A DNA stretch of 64,000 nucleotides from Deltaproteobacteria bacterium (GTDB lineage Bacteria; Myxococcota_A; Polyangia; Polyangiales; Ga0077539), in the NCBI GenBank assembly GCA_016218725.1, contig JACRDB010000034.1, positions 31,361 to 95,360 of the forward strand. Reading direction: 5' to 3'. The notes under the pieces are model-generated. The model was not told where the DNA came from, did not search any database, and was given only the letters and a program-made list of their open reading frames with translations. The position numbers and the translations under genes were made by a program. Each line of letters starts with the position of its first letter. The first letter of the stretch is position 1. This document shows positions 7,731 to 16,287 of the stretch, one piece after another.

Positions 7731-8306
7731 TCAGGGAGCTCCGAGGTCGATCCAACGGACGAGCCTGCGGCGTTCGGCGCAGGTGGGCCTCGGGTCCGTG
7801 AGGGGCATGTAGTTCTCGACCCCGACGGCGCTTCGGATCCGCGCCAGGTGGGTCATCACGCTCGGGCGCTGGTCCCAGTTGAAGCCGTCCGGGGCGCCCA
7901 TGCGGGCCTCCGGCGTGACCCGGGAGCTGTGGTGACAGCGCACGCACCAGGCGTCGAAGAAGCCCCGCGCGAAGGCGTCGTAGGTGTCACTCCCGGCCGG
8001 AGAACCGGGGCGATCCACGGGCTCCCGGAGGATCGGGCACCCGAAGGCGAGCATCACGTCCTGGGTGCCATCGCTGGCGGTATCCCCAGGGGCTACGTCG
8101 GGGGGCGCCAGGTCCGGCGTGGTGGTCGCGTCGGGGAGCTCCGCGGTCGAGACGTCCGGCGAGCTGTCCAGTGCGCTGTCGGGGGCCGCCTCGGCGAGGG
8201 CGTCCTGCGCTGCGTCGGATGTGGCGTCGGGGGTGCTGCCGCCCCCTCCAGAACAACCCACACTCAACCACAGACCAAGGACCCAGGGGAGCCGACGCTG
8301 GAGCAC
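7731..8306 (-). CDS. lipoprotein with one c-type haem motif
   Basis: A 191-residue predicted lipoprotein. The GTG at 8306 begins a good signal peptide that ends in the lipobox LSVGC. A long Asp/Ala/Pro/Thr-rich tether (about residues 20-85) leads to a small domain with WCVRCHH, a CxxCH haem site, then MGAPDGFNWDQRPS and the ending RLVRWIDLGAP, which resembles the C-termini of planctomycete-type cytochrome c domains. It is probably an extracytoplasmic electron carrier; its partner is unknown. The start is not certain because no strong ribosome site is seen. It diverges from the lipoprotein gene at 8379. Confidence 0.72.
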   Translation of the reverse strand: MLQRRLPWVLGLWLSVGCSGGGGSTPDATSDAAQDALAEAAPDSALDSSPDVSTAELPDATTTPDLAPPDVAPGDTASDGTQDVMLAFGCPILREPVDRPGSPAGSDTYDAFARGFFDAWCVRCHHSSRVTPEARMGAPDGFNWDQRPSVMTHLARIRSAVGVENYMPLTDPRPTCAERRRLVRWIDLGAP

Positions 8307-8378
8307 CCACCGAGCATGCCATGGTCGGGCTTTGGGGCACCACCGTCTCCGCCGTTGTCCTCCGGCGAGAGGTGACCG

Positions 8379-8945
8379 ATGCGTACCTGGTGGACGATCC
8401 TGGCGGTGGCGGGCAGTGTGGGTTGCGGCAGCGCGGCGGTGACCGGCGACGAGGCGCCCGAGGGCGCTCTCCCTGCAAGGACCGCTTCGGCGGCGCTGAC
8501 CCCCCAGGAGAGGGCTCGCGAGGCCACCATGGCCTACCAGGACGAGCTCCAGGCGAGGCTCGACGGCTTCCTCCCGTCCGGCGGCTGCCGCGAGGGTGCC
8601 CAGGGCGCCGAAGGGGTGCTGTACCTGAACCACGCGCGCATGGACGACGTGGTGGACGCCGAGCGGCCCGAGGGGCTCTTGTACGTCCCGGAGCCGGGCG
8701 GGATGCGTCTGGTGGCGGTGGTGTATGTCCGGGTGGTGCTCCGCGGGGGGATGCCCGTGACGGGCTCCTCGGTGCCGGAGAACATCGACGCGGCGCCGGT
8801 TCTGCTCGGCGAGCCGATGGACGGCCCGACCACCGTGGGCGACACCGAGGGGCGCTGGCACTACCGCCTGACGGCGTGGCTCTGGTCGGACAACCCCTCG
8901 GGGACCTTCGCGCGGTTCAACCCTTCGCTCCGCTGCGGGGGATGA
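8379..8945 (+). CDS. hypothetical lipoprotein
   Basis: A 188-residue protein with a signal peptide ending in the lipobox GSVGC, then a soluble domain with no motif I recognise. Only two further cysteines are present (GGCREG and LRCGG, the latter at the very C-terminus), which may form a disulphide. GAGAGGTG lies before the ATG. Its stop is 10 bp from the end of the convergent P-loop gene. Function unknown. Confidence 0.7.
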   Translation: MRTWWTILAVAGSVGCGSAAVTGDEAPEGALPARTASAALTPQERAREATMAYQDELQARLDGFLPSGGCREGAQGAEGVLYLNHARMDDVVDAERPEGLLYVPEPGGMRLVAVVYVRVVLRGGMPVTGSSVPENIDAAPVLLGEPMDGPTTVGDTEGRWHYRLTAWLWSDNPSGTFARFNPSLRCGG

Positions 8946-8955
8946 CCGGAGGGCG

Positions 8956-10059
8956 TCACGCCCCGACGGACCAGGCACCTCGCACCTTCTTGTAGGACTC
9001 GAAGCCCGGAAGGTGTTCACCGAACTTCACCTTGTGGCTCGGCAGGAGCGCGTGTTGCCCCTGGTCCAGCGCGAGCACGTGCAGGAGGTCGTTCCCGGTG
9101 TACCAGTCCAGGGAGCATAGATAGCGCCCCTTGACCCAGCGGTCCCGGCGCTTGAAGTACGCCAGCACGGGCCCCTCCAGCGCGCGGAACACATACGAGG
9201 CCACCTCCGGCGTGCGGCAGTCGTGGTAGGTGAGGTCCTCCGGCGCCAGGAGGTCCTCGGTCAGGCGCTCAGGGTCCACCAGCGCCTGCACCGGGAGGTA
9301 CGAGAACACCGCCCCGTCCGAGAGCAGCACCTTGAAGGTCGGAGCGGACCCCACGTAGCTCGACGCCGCGAAGACCGCACACGGCTTGAAGCGCCCCGCC
9401 CGCGAGGGGTCCATCCCGTACAGGTACTCCTCCCGGACGTGAGCCCTCCACGGCGGCAGGTCCACATGGACGAAACCCTCGCGCTCCTCGGTGACGCCAG
9501 GGTCCCTCGCCGGCCTTGCTTCGTCGCGCAGCACCTCCAGGTAGCGCGCCAGCGATCCATCGAGGGACGAGGGCGCCTCCGGGGTCTCCTCGGCGCGGAA
9601 GAACACGTCAAAGTCGTAACCGTGGACCCTCCCGGGACTGAGCATCCCGACGGCCTCCAGCCATGAGACGTACGCACGGATCACCCCGAGACCCTCCTCG
9701 AAGGCCGTGGGACGCAGGTCGCTCCCGGTGTGGCGCAGGAACACCACCCGATCGGTGCGGGGGTCGAAGGCGTGGACGAAGTCGTAGGGGTTCCGGAGGC
9801 CTTCCAGTACGCACGGGCGTCCCAGGTCCGCCGTCCCTCGGAGGTGACGGATGGACACCGACGGGTCGCGCTTGAGCTCCTCCAGGGCGAAGCGGGTGAT
9901 GGCCTCGACGAAGGCCTCTCGGGTGGGAAAATCTCCGCCGGGGAAGCGCGCCCGGACCCAGGCCGAGGCCCCATGCCAGGGGACCCCCAGGGCCTCGGCG
10001 AGCCCGCGGGCGAAGGGCGTCTTGCCGCTGCGGCTCGGGCCCAGGACAAAGACCTTCAC
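8956..10059 (-). CDS. P-loop nucleotide-binding protein with an unknown C-terminal domain
   Basis: 367 residues. The N-terminus has a Walker A motif (GPSRSGKTPFA, residue 7 on) followed by an adenylate- or shikimate-kinase-like arrangement, including HLRGTADLGRPCVLEGLRNPYDFVHAF, which suggests a small-molecule kinase fold. From about residue 190 a second domain of some 170 residues begins (VDLPPWRAHVREEYLYGMD...), with no motif I can name. The ATG overlaps the stop of the gene at 10056-10562 by 4 bp (ATGA), so the two are very probably co-translated. The reaction is not deducible from the sequence. Confidence 0.7.
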   Translation of the reverse strand: MKVFVLGPSRSGKTPFARGLAEALGVPWHGASAWVRARFPGGDFPTREAFVEAITRFALEELKRDPSVSIRHLRGTADLGRPCVLEGLRNPYDFVHAFDPRTDRVVFLRHTGSDLRPTAFEEGLGVIRAYVSWLEAVGMLSPGRVHGYDFDVFFRAEETPEAPSSLDGSLARYLEVLRDEARPARDPGVTEEREGFVHVDLPPWRAHVREEYLYGMDPSRAGRFKPCAVFAASSYVGSAPTFKVLLSDGAVFSYLPVQALVDPERLTEDLLAPEDLTYHDCRTPEVASYVFRALEGPVLAYFKRRDRWVKGRYLCSLDWYTGNDLLHVLALDQGQHALLPSHKVKFGEHLPGFESYKKVRGAWSVGA

Positions 10060-10562
10060 GCGGGGTTCTCCGCGGGCTTGAAGCGCCTTGTAACCGGGTC
10101 AAACTCCGCCACGATGGCAAAGACGATGTGCCCGCCCGGCACCCACGCGGCGGACGTCTGCCGTACAATGATCCCGATCCCCTCCCGGGCCGCGCCGTCT
10201 TTGTACTCCACGTTCAGGTACTTGGCCTCGAACTGGTCCTCGGGGAACACCGACAGCTCCAGGTAGCGCTCGATGTGCCACCCGGCCTCGGTGATGGCAT
10301 GCTCGTCACCCTCGGTGTAGGCGTCCCCAAAGGTCACCCGGCTCCGTGGCAGGCACTCGAAGCACCAGCCGAACTCGTACGCCGTGCGCTCGGCCAGGTA
10401 CTGCTCCCGCCAGGCCATCCCGATGCGCTTGTTCTTCCGGAGCGTCCCCGAAGCGTGACGCTCCACGAAGGCCTCGTCGGTCTGGGTGCGCACCCCCACC
10501 CGGCGCGAGAGGGCCTGGCAGGCCGCCAGCTCCGGGTGCATCGCTACCACTCGCGTCTCCAT
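10056..10562 (-). CDS. hypothetical protein, partner of the P-loop gene
   Basis: A soluble protein of 168 residues from the ATG at 10562, or 161 from the ATG at 10541. No signal peptide or membrane segment is seen. The centre has FGWCFECLPRSRVTFGDAY and GWHIERYLELS; I do not recognise the family. It overlaps the downstream P-loop gene by 4 bp. The symmetric -10 element at 10573-10582 would leave an 8-base leader for the first ATG but a normal leader for the second, so the shorter form may be the real one. Confidence 0.65.
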   Translation of the reverse strand: METRVVAMHPELAACQALSRRVGVRTQTDEAFVERHASGTLRKNKRIGMAWREQYLAERTAYEFGWCFECLPRSRVTFGDAYTEGDEHAITEAGWHIERYLELSVFPEDQFEAKYLNVEYKDGAAREGIGIIVRQTSAAWVPGGHIVFAIVAEFDPVTRRFKPAENPA

Positions 10563-10572
10563 CGTGGGTGGG

Positions 10573-10582
10573 GAGTATACTC
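10573..10582. promoter_or_regulatory. palindromic -10 element shared by two divergent genes
   Basis: GAGTATACTC is a perfect 10-bp palindrome, so TATACT is presented on both strands (10576-10581 on plus). It lies in the 66-bp gap between the divergent genes starting at 10562 and 10629. No convincing -35 is visible on either strand. The plus-strand leader would be about 40 bases and includes AAGGAG at 10615-10620. Confidence 0.4.
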
Positions 10583-10628
10583 TCGTCTTCGTGCGCCCCT
10601 CCGAGGCGCCCTCCAAGGAGCTCTCCCC

Positions 10629-13124
10629 GTGCGGCAAACCCTTCCTTCCCTGGCCCTGACGGCGCTCCTCGCCGTCGTCTCCGGATGCCCCGGGGGCACC
10701 GGCAACCTCCCACCGCCCGACGTGACCGACCTCGGGCCCGTGGACACCGGGCCCCGCTGCCCCGCCGCCCAGTCCCTCTGCGGCGACCGCTGCGCTGACC
10801 TCCAGGGCGACCGGGCCCACTGCGGCCGCTGTGGCAACGCCTGCCCCATGGGCCAGGTATGCGCCATGGGCGCCTGCCAGGTGTCCTGCCCCGGCGCCCA
10901 GCAGGTGTGCGACGGGCTCTGCACCAGCCTGATGACCGATCGGTCCCACTGCGGCCGCTGCGGCATCGCCTGCCCCGCCGGACAGGTGTGCTCCATGGGC
11001 GCCTGCGCCCTGTCCTGCGCCGAGGGCCTCGCCACCTGCGGAGGCGGCGATGGGGGAGTGTCAACCTGTGTTGACACCCGCACGGACCGCCTCCACTGCG
11101 GTCGCTGCGGGAACCCTTGTCCGCCTGGGAGGCTCTGCGCGGGGGGTGTGTGTGAGCTCTCCTGCCCTGCGGGGCAGACGGCGTGCGGGGAGCGCTGCGT
11201 GGACCTCCAGGCGGACCGGGCCCACTGCGGGATGTGTGGCCGTGGCTGCATGGCAGGGCAGGTGTGCGGGATGGGTGCCTGCGTCACGTCGTGCCCGCAG
11301 ATGCTCACGGAGTGCTCCGGGTCCTGCCGGGACCTCACGACGGACCGGGGCCACTGTGGGATGTGCGGCTCCGTGTGCGCCATGGGAGAGGTGTGCGCCG
11401 AGGGGAGGTGTCGCACGTCGTGCCCCGTCGGGCAGGCCGAGTGCTCCGGGGCGTGCCGGGACTTCCAGACGGACCGCAACCACTGCGGGCGCTGCGGGAA
11501 TGCCTGCATGCCCGGGCAGGTCTGCAACACCGGGCGCTGCGAGGTCTCCTGCGCGATGGGGCTCACGGTGTGCGACGGGGTGTGCCGGGACCTCCAGACC
11601 GACGGCCGCAACTGCGGGCTCTGCGGGCGCGCCTGCGCCGCGGGGCAGACCTGCACCATGGGTCGCTGCGCGGTCTCCTGCGGAGCCGGGCTCATGGAGT
11701 GTGACGGGGTGTGCCGGGACCTCACCGTGGACCCTTCCCACTGCGGCCGCTGCGGCGTCGCCTGCGGGCCGGGACAGGCGTGTCGCATGGGGCGCTGCGA
11801 GCGGTCGTGCCCTCCGGGGCTGGCGGCGTGCGGTGACTCCTGTCGGGACCTGCAGAACGACCGCGGCAACTGTGGGGCCTGCGGGGCGGCGTGTCCCTCG
11901 GGGCAGGTGTGTGTGATGGGGGTCTGCGCCGCGTCCTGTGCCCCGGGGCTGATGGTGTGCGGGGACGCCTGCCGGGACCTCCAGACGGACAATCGCAACT
12001 GCGGGGCCTGCGGGGCGACGTGCCCCACGGGCCAGGCATGCACGTCCGGGCGTTGCCTGGTCACCTGCGCCACGGGCCTGAGCCCCTGCGGGGACGCCTG
12101 CCGGGATCTTGGTACGGACCGGGCCAACTGCGGCCGCTGCGGCAACGCCTGCGCCGCCGGACAGGTGTGCTCCAGCGGGGCGTGTGAGGCGTCCTGCGGG
12201 ACCGGGCTCAGCAACTGCTCGGGGTCCTGCGTGAACGTGACCTATGACCCTCGCCACTGCGGGCGCTGCGGCAACGCCTGCGGGGCCTCGCAGGCCTGCC
12301 TGGACGGCGCCTGTCGGCGCCTGGCGGGGCTCTCGGGCGCTACGGGCACGGCCTGGGAGCGGGCCCCCACCATCGGGACGCTCCACGGGCTCCAGAGCTA
12401 TGTACCCACGGGCTCGCGGTTCCTGTACGCCGCGGCCCAGAGCTCCCTCGGGGCGCTGGACCTCGCGGCCGGCACCTGGCGAACGCTGGCGTCACCGCCT
12501 CGGTCGCTGCCGTACTGGGGCTCCGTGGCGCTGTCCCAGGGAGACCTCTGGGAGATCCTGGCCGGGGCGATCGTGCGCTACGACCCGGACACCAACACCT
12601 GGAGCACCCCCCGCACGGACGTGATGCCCGGCGACGACGCGGCCATGACCGTGGTGGACCGCGACGGGGTCCTCTGGGGCTTCATCCAGAGCGGGCGCCA
12701 GCTCGTGCGCTACGACCCGGCGGCCAACACGCTCATGTACTTCCCCTCGGGGGTGACCACCAGCACCTACGAGACGCGCCTGGGCTACGACGCGCCCACC
12801 CACAGCGTGTACTTCGGCGGCTTCGGCGCCAGCGCCCTCTACCGCTTTGACATCACCACCCGGAGGGTCAGCACCCTGATGCCGCACCCCGAGGGGCAGC
12901 TCAACGACATCTTCTGCGCCGACAACTCGGGGCACCTCTACGCCGCAGGGGGCTCCTCCGGCGCCACCATCTGGCAGTACAACATCACCACCAACACCTG
13001 GCGGCGCATCCCGGACTACCCCGCGGACCACGGCAACAACGGCACCTGCACCGTCCACGAGGACGGCTACCTCTACGTCGAACCGGGGAGCTTGAGCACC
13101 CACTTCCGCCTGCGGCTGCTGTAG
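10629..13124 (+). CDS. lipoprotein with twelve 43-residue Cys-rich repeats and a propeller-like C-terminus
   Basis: 831 residues from a GTG that follows AAGGAG by 8 bases. An upstream reading of the frame to 10128 lacks support. A signal peptide ends in the lipobox VVSGC. Residues about 37-560 are twelve tandem repeats of about 43 residues, each with eight cysteines in the pattern C-x6-C-x3-C-x9-C-x2-C-x3-C-x5-C-x4-C and a core like DRxHCGRCGNAC. The last 270 residues hold beta-propeller-like repeats (FLYAAAQSSLGALDL, LWEILAGAIVRYDPDTNTW, LVRYDPAANTLMYF). It is probably surface-anchored and rigid through disulphides; ligand unknown. Paralogues in repeat type lie at 22042-24300 and 35447-37903. 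It ends 1 bp from the convergent gene. Confidence 0.85.
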   Translation: MRQTLPSLALTALLAVVSGCPGGTGNLPPPDVTDLGPVDTGPRCPAAQSLCGDRCADLQGDRAHCGRCGNACPMGQVCAMGACQVSCPGAQQVCDGLCTSLMTDRSHCGRCGIACPAGQVCSMGACALSCAEGLATCGGGDGGVSTCVDTRTDRLHCGRCGNPCPPGRLCAGGVCELSCPAGQTACGERCVDLQADRAHCGMCGRGCMAGQVCGMGACVTSCPQMLTECSGSCRDLTTDRGHCGMCGSVCAMGEVCAEGRCRTSCPVGQAECSGACRDFQTDRNHCGRCGNACMPGQVCNTGRCEVSCAMGLTVCDGVCRDLQTDGRNCGLCGRACAAGQTCTMGRCAVSCGAGLMECDGVCRDLTVDPSHCGRCGVACGPGQACRMGRCERSCPPGLAACGDSCRDLQNDRGNCGACGAACPSGQVCVMGVCAASCAPGLMVCGDACRDLQTDNRNCGACGATCPTGQACTSGRCLVTCATGLSPCGDACRDLGTDRANCGRCGNACAAGQVCSSGACEASCGTGLSNCSGSCVNVTYDPRHCGRCGNACGASQACLDGACRRLAGLSGATGTAWERAPTIGTLHGLQSYVPTGSRFLYAAAQSSLGALDLAAGTWRTLASPPRSLPYWGSVALSQGDLWEILAGAIVRYDPDTNTWSTPRTDVMPGDDAAMTVVDRDGVLWGFIQSGRQLVRYDPAANTLMYFPSGVTTSTYETRLGYDAPTHSVYFGGFGASALYRFDITTRRVSTLMPHPEGQLNDIFCADNSGHLYAAGGSSGATIWQYNITTNTWRRIPDYPADHGNNGTCTVHEDGYLYVEPGSLSTHFRLRLL

Positions 13125-13125
13125 C

Positions 13126-13635
13126 TCACCGCCCCACGCACCGCGCGCGGTAGGCGCTCTCCAGGTCCAGGGCGTCGTCCGGCGGCGCGGGCACCAGCCC
13201 CAGCCGCCCCCGGAGCGACGCCTCAAGGCCCCGGGCCTCGCGCTCCCGGGCCATCATGGAAGACACCCAGGGCTCGCAGCGCCCGTCCCTCGGAGGCTCC
13301 TCCCTGGCGACCCCGTCGCGGGTATGGACCAGCAGGTGTCCGAGCCTCGCCGCGAGGGCGCGGTCCTCCCACGAGGGGTCGAGCCTCACGGTGTAGTCTC
13401 CGGAGATCCCCGGAGCGCCGTCAAAGCACACCCGCAGCCCCCGGGGCGCCGTGGGAACCCGGCGGTCACCGAGGGCGCCAAGCGAGCCCAGGAGCCTCCG
13501 CGTCCGCGCTGGATCCTCACGGCAGGGGAGGGGTGCGGCGCGGCGACCGCAGGCCACCAGCGCCGCGCCCAGGGCGAGCGCGACGAGCGGCAGGTACGTT
13601 GCGCGGAGGCGCCGGGTGTCGCAGGCTCCGGGCAT
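13126..13635 (-). CDS. hypothetical lipoprotein
   Basis: 169 residues from the ATG at 13635, with a hydrophobic signal segment and the lipobox LVACG near residue 27. The rest is soluble, basic and Arg-rich with a few cysteines (LPCREDP, RVCFDG, GRCEPW, ARCVGR). AARLGHLLVHTRDG could be a short helix with a metal-like His pair, but I do not recognise a family. Its ATG shares the CATG at 13633-13636 with the ATG of the divergent pilin-like gene, so each leader would lie inside the other gene. No ribosome site is evident. It could start further in, but no in-frame ATG is available before the lipobox. Confidence 0.62.
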   Translation of the reverse strand: MPGACDTRRLRATYLPLVALALGAALVACGRRAAPLPCREDPARTRRLLGSLGALGDRRVPTAPRGLRVCFDGAPGISGDYTVRLDPSWEDRALAARLGHLLVHTRDGVAREEPPRDGRCEPWVSSMMAREREARGLEASLRGRLGLVPAPPDDALDLESAYRARCVGR

Positions 13636-14149
13636 GAGGCCGTCGCGGCGAGGGCAGGGATTCACGCTCCTGGAGCTGATGATCCTGGTGGTGGTGCTGG
13701 CGTTGCTGGCGGCCGTGGCGCTCCCAGCGTACTCGCGGTTGACCAAGAGGGGGAAGACCTCCGAGGCCCTCGGGAACATCCAGCGGATCTACACCGGGCA
13801 GCTGGTGTACTACGAGCGGAGCACCTCCGAGGGAAGCGGGAACCGCTTCCTGAACCAGCCGTTCTTCACCCCGGACAACAACCCCGGGAGCGGGAAGTAC
13901 CCCACGAACTCCTCGCTCTGGTCCTCGGACCCGCAGTGGAGCGCCTTGAATTTCTCCATCCCCACGCCGCACTACTACGCCTACAACTCCTTCGCGTCGG
14001 GGGTGGGGCCCGGGGTGGCATACTTCTACGGCCGGGCCATCGGGGACCTGGACGGAGATGACGTGAACTCCACCTTCACCGTACGTGGAGACCTCACGGA
14101 CCTGGGCGTGGAGCGCTCCGCGGTGGACGTGGTCCGCGAGCTGGAGTAG
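13634..14149 (+). CDS. type IV pilin-like / pseudopilin protein
   Basis: 171 residues. The N-terminus is a textbook class III signal: a short basic leader, cleavage after Gly-9, then FTLLELMI with Glu at +5 and a hydrophobic helix to about residue 30. The body is rich in Asn, Ser, Tyr and Gly, like a minor pilin or type II secretion pseudopilin. It ends with GDLDGDDVNSTF (Asp-rich, possibly calcium-binding) and VVRELE. It would be processed by a PilD-type peptidase. No other pilus or secretion genes are in the window, so it is isolated. The antiporter gene follows after 17 bp. Confidence 0.82.
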   Translation: MRPSRRGQGFTLLELMILVVVLALLAAVALPAYSRLTKRGKTSEALGNIQRIYTGQLVYYERSTSEGSGNRFLNQPFFTPDNNPGSGKYPTNSSLWSSDPQWSALNFSIPTPHYYAYNSFASGVGPGVAYFYGRAIGDLDGDDVNSTFTVRGDLTDLGVERSAVDVVRELE

Positions 14150-14166
14150 GCCCCGGCGCAGGGCCC

Positions 14167-15669
14167 ATGGAGCCAGCAATCGAGACGCACTGGAGGGTGC
14201 CCTCCGGGCGGGTGGTGGCCGCGTTGGCCACGCTCGCGGCGGTGCTCGCGGCCCTGGGTCGGCCCGCCACGCTACCGTCCTGGGCGCTGGCCCTGGCGTT
14301 GGGGGCGACCGTGGCGGGGCTCTTTGTCTTCGAGTCGGGGCCCGTACGGATCCACCGGGACGCCCTCGCCTGGGGGATGCTCCCGGTGTTCGGGGCGCTC
14401 TTCCACGGCGTGGTGGGCTCTGGGGGACTGCGCTCGGTGGCCGCCGAGAGCATCACCTGGCATGGCCTGGAGGCGCTCGTCCACGCGGACACGCTGCTCT
14501 TCCTCCTCGGGCTGACGCTCTTCGTGGCGGTGGTCGCCCAGTCCCGGGGGCTGGACGCCGTGGCCTTCGGGCTCCTCAAGCATGCCCGTGGGTCCGTCCA
14601 GGCCACCGCGGTGGTGCTGTACCTCCTGGTGGCGGCGCTCTCGGGCGTCGTAGGGGGAGTGTCCATGGTGGGGCTCCTCCTGCGGACCCTGGTGCTGGTG
14701 CTCACGCTGGCCGGGGCCACCACCGCGGCCCTGCGAGAGAGCGCGCTCCTGGCCACGGTGGTCACCACCGTGTGCGGCTCCTGGCTCACCTACGGAGAGC
14801 CACCGAACCTCATCATGAAGGCCAACGTCCGTGGCGCGGACGGCATCGAGCTCCTCACCGACGGGTTCTTCCTGGCGTACTGCCTCCCGGCCTGCGTCGG
14901 GGTGTTCGCCCTGGTCGCGTGGCGCGCGCGCCGAGCCTTCGAGGGGCTGCAGGTGGACCACGCCTCGCAGGACTTCGTAGAGCGCCACGCGCCGTTTCTG
15001 GCCTTCCTGCGGGAGGAGCAGCACGGGGGACTCCCGCGGGCCTGGGCCTACAGCGCCCTGGGCTTCGTGGCGCTGGTGGCGGGCCTCGCCCTCCACGCGA
15101 GGGAGCCACGGGTGCCGCTCCCGGCGCCGCCCTTCGCCGCGGCCGCGGTGGCGCTCCTGGGCCTCCGAGGGCTACCAAAGCTCCGGGCCCTGGCCTGGAG
15201 GAGCGCCAAGGCGGAGGCCCTGGATTATACGTTCCTCGTGCCGCTCTTCGTGGGCGTGGCGCTCCTCGGGCGGTCGGGCTTCTTCGCGCCGCTCCGGGAG
15301 ACGCTCCGGGCCTGGGAGGCGCACCCGGAGGCGTCGGCGGTGGCGCAGTTCGGGCTCTCCACGGCGCTCTCCGCGGTGCTGGACAACAACGTCGTGGCGG
15401 ACTTCGGCTCCCGGGCGCTCCAGGGCCTGGACCCGGTCTACGCAAGGCTCTACGCCATGGCCCAGCTCCTGGGCTACGCCCTGGGGGGCTGCTGGACCCA
15501 CCTCGGCAGCGCCCAGTCGGTGGTGGCCTTCGCCTTCGTGGTGCGCGAGGTGGACAAGCGCTACACCCCCCTGCGGTGGCTCCGGGAGGCGACCCCGATG
15601 CTCCTTCAGGCTGCCCTGGTGCTCCTCACGGCGCTCACGGCGACCACCCTCTGGGTGACATGGCGCTAG
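14167..15669 (+). CDS. NhaD-type Na+/H+ antiporter-like membrane protein (ion transporter superfamily)
   Basis: 500 residues with about 11-12 hydrophobic segments throughout. Two features place it in the NhaD/ArsB group: YGEPPNLIMKANV near residue 218, and ALSAVLDNNVVADFG near residue 400, which contains the polar residues expected in a broken transmembrane helix. It would exchange Na+ or another ion for H+ at the inner membrane. Substrate is inferred from family only. It starts 17 bp after the pilin-like gene and is followed after 27 bp by the GNAT gene. Confidence 0.8.
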   Translation: MEPAIETHWRVPSGRVVAALATLAAVLAALGRPATLPSWALALALGATVAGLFVFESGPVRIHRDALAWGMLPVFGALFHGVVGSGGLRSVAAESITWHGLEALVHADTLLFLLGLTLFVAVVAQSRGLDAVAFGLLKHARGSVQATAVVLYLLVAALSGVVGGVSMVGLLLRTLVLVLTLAGATTAALRESALLATVVTTVCGSWLTYGEPPNLIMKANVRGADGIELLTDGFFLAYCLPACVGVFALVAWRARRAFEGLQVDHASQDFVERHAPFLAFLREEQHGGLPRAWAYSALGFVALVAGLALHAREPRVPLPAPPFAAAAVALLGLRGLPKLRALAWRSAKAEALDYTFLVPLFVGVALLGRSGFFAPLRETLRAWEAHPEASAVAQFGLSTALSAVLDNNVVADFGSRALQGLDPVYARLYAMAQLLGYALGGCWTHLGSAQSVVAFAFVVREVDKRYTPLRWLREATPMLLQAALVLLTALTATTLWVTWR

Positions 15670-15696
15670 AATGATGCTCCCGGTCCCTGAGCTCCG

Positions 15697-16287
15697 ATGG
15701 TAGACAAGCCACGACAAGCACCGACGATCGAGCTCCACGGAGCGCGCCTGCGGCCGCTCCGAGGGGCCGACGCCGCGGCGCTCTACGCCTACCTGCGGGA
15801 CCCCGCGGTGACGGAGCTGACCAGCTATCCCGAGGTGACGGCGCCGTTGGTCGAGGCCATGATCGAGCGGTCGCAGCGCCGTTGGGAAGCAGGCGAGCCG
15901 TCCCGCTGGGGCGTAGCGCTCCTGCACGATGACCAGCTCATCGGCACCTGCGGCTTCAACGAGTGGTCCCAGGCGCACCGCTGGGCGGAGCTCGCCTACG
16001 ACCTGGCGCGGGCTCACTGGGCCAGAGGGCTGATGCGTGAGGCCGTGGCCGCGGCGCTTCAATGGATCTTCCAGCAGGACCAGGTCGACCGGGTGCAGGC
16101 CCTCGTCAGGGTGGACAACGGTCGCTCGGAGCGCTTGCTGGAGCGCAGCGGGTTCGTGCGTGAGGGGCGCCTGAGGAGCTATCGGGTGTGCCGTGGAGTA
16201 CCCCATGATTTCTACCTCTATAGCCTCCTGCGCGCGGACATGGCGCTCTCGGACAACCAGCCGGAGCGGGCACGAGGGCCATGGTGA
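15697..16287 (+). CDS. GNAT family N-acetyltransferase (RimJ/RimL-like)
   Basis: 196 residues. The start has the RimJ-like IELHGARLRPLRGADAAALYAYL; the middle has DQLIGTCGFNEWSQAHRWAELAYDLARAHWARGL, covering the acetyl-CoA-binding beta strand and loop; and the end has VDNGRSERLLERSGFVREG, the usual motif B. It would transfer acetyl from acetyl-CoA to an amine (protein N-terminus or small molecule). Target unknown. Its last 7 bp overlap the TrpF-like gene, which indicates one operon. Confidence 0.85.
   Translation: MVDKPRQAPTIELHGARLRPLRGADAAALYAYLRDPAVTELTSYPEVTAPLVEAMIERSQRRWEAGEPSRWGVALLHDDQLIGTCGFNEWSQAHRWAELAYDLARAHWARGLMREAVAAALQWIFQQDQVDRVQALVRVDNGRSERLLERSGFVREGRLRSYRVCRGVPHDFYLYSLLRADMALSDNQPERARGPW

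Noticed and set aside
10128..10628. Extension of the Cys-rich lipoprotein to an upstream start
   Set aside because: It overlaps the divergent gene at 10056-10562 and lacks a signal peptide; the GTG at 10629 has AAGGAG and leads into a signal peptide.
13636..13779. Longer start (13779) for the lipoprotein at 13126-13635
   Set aside because: The added residues are a shadow of the pilin signal region and would bury the lipobox far from the N-terminus.
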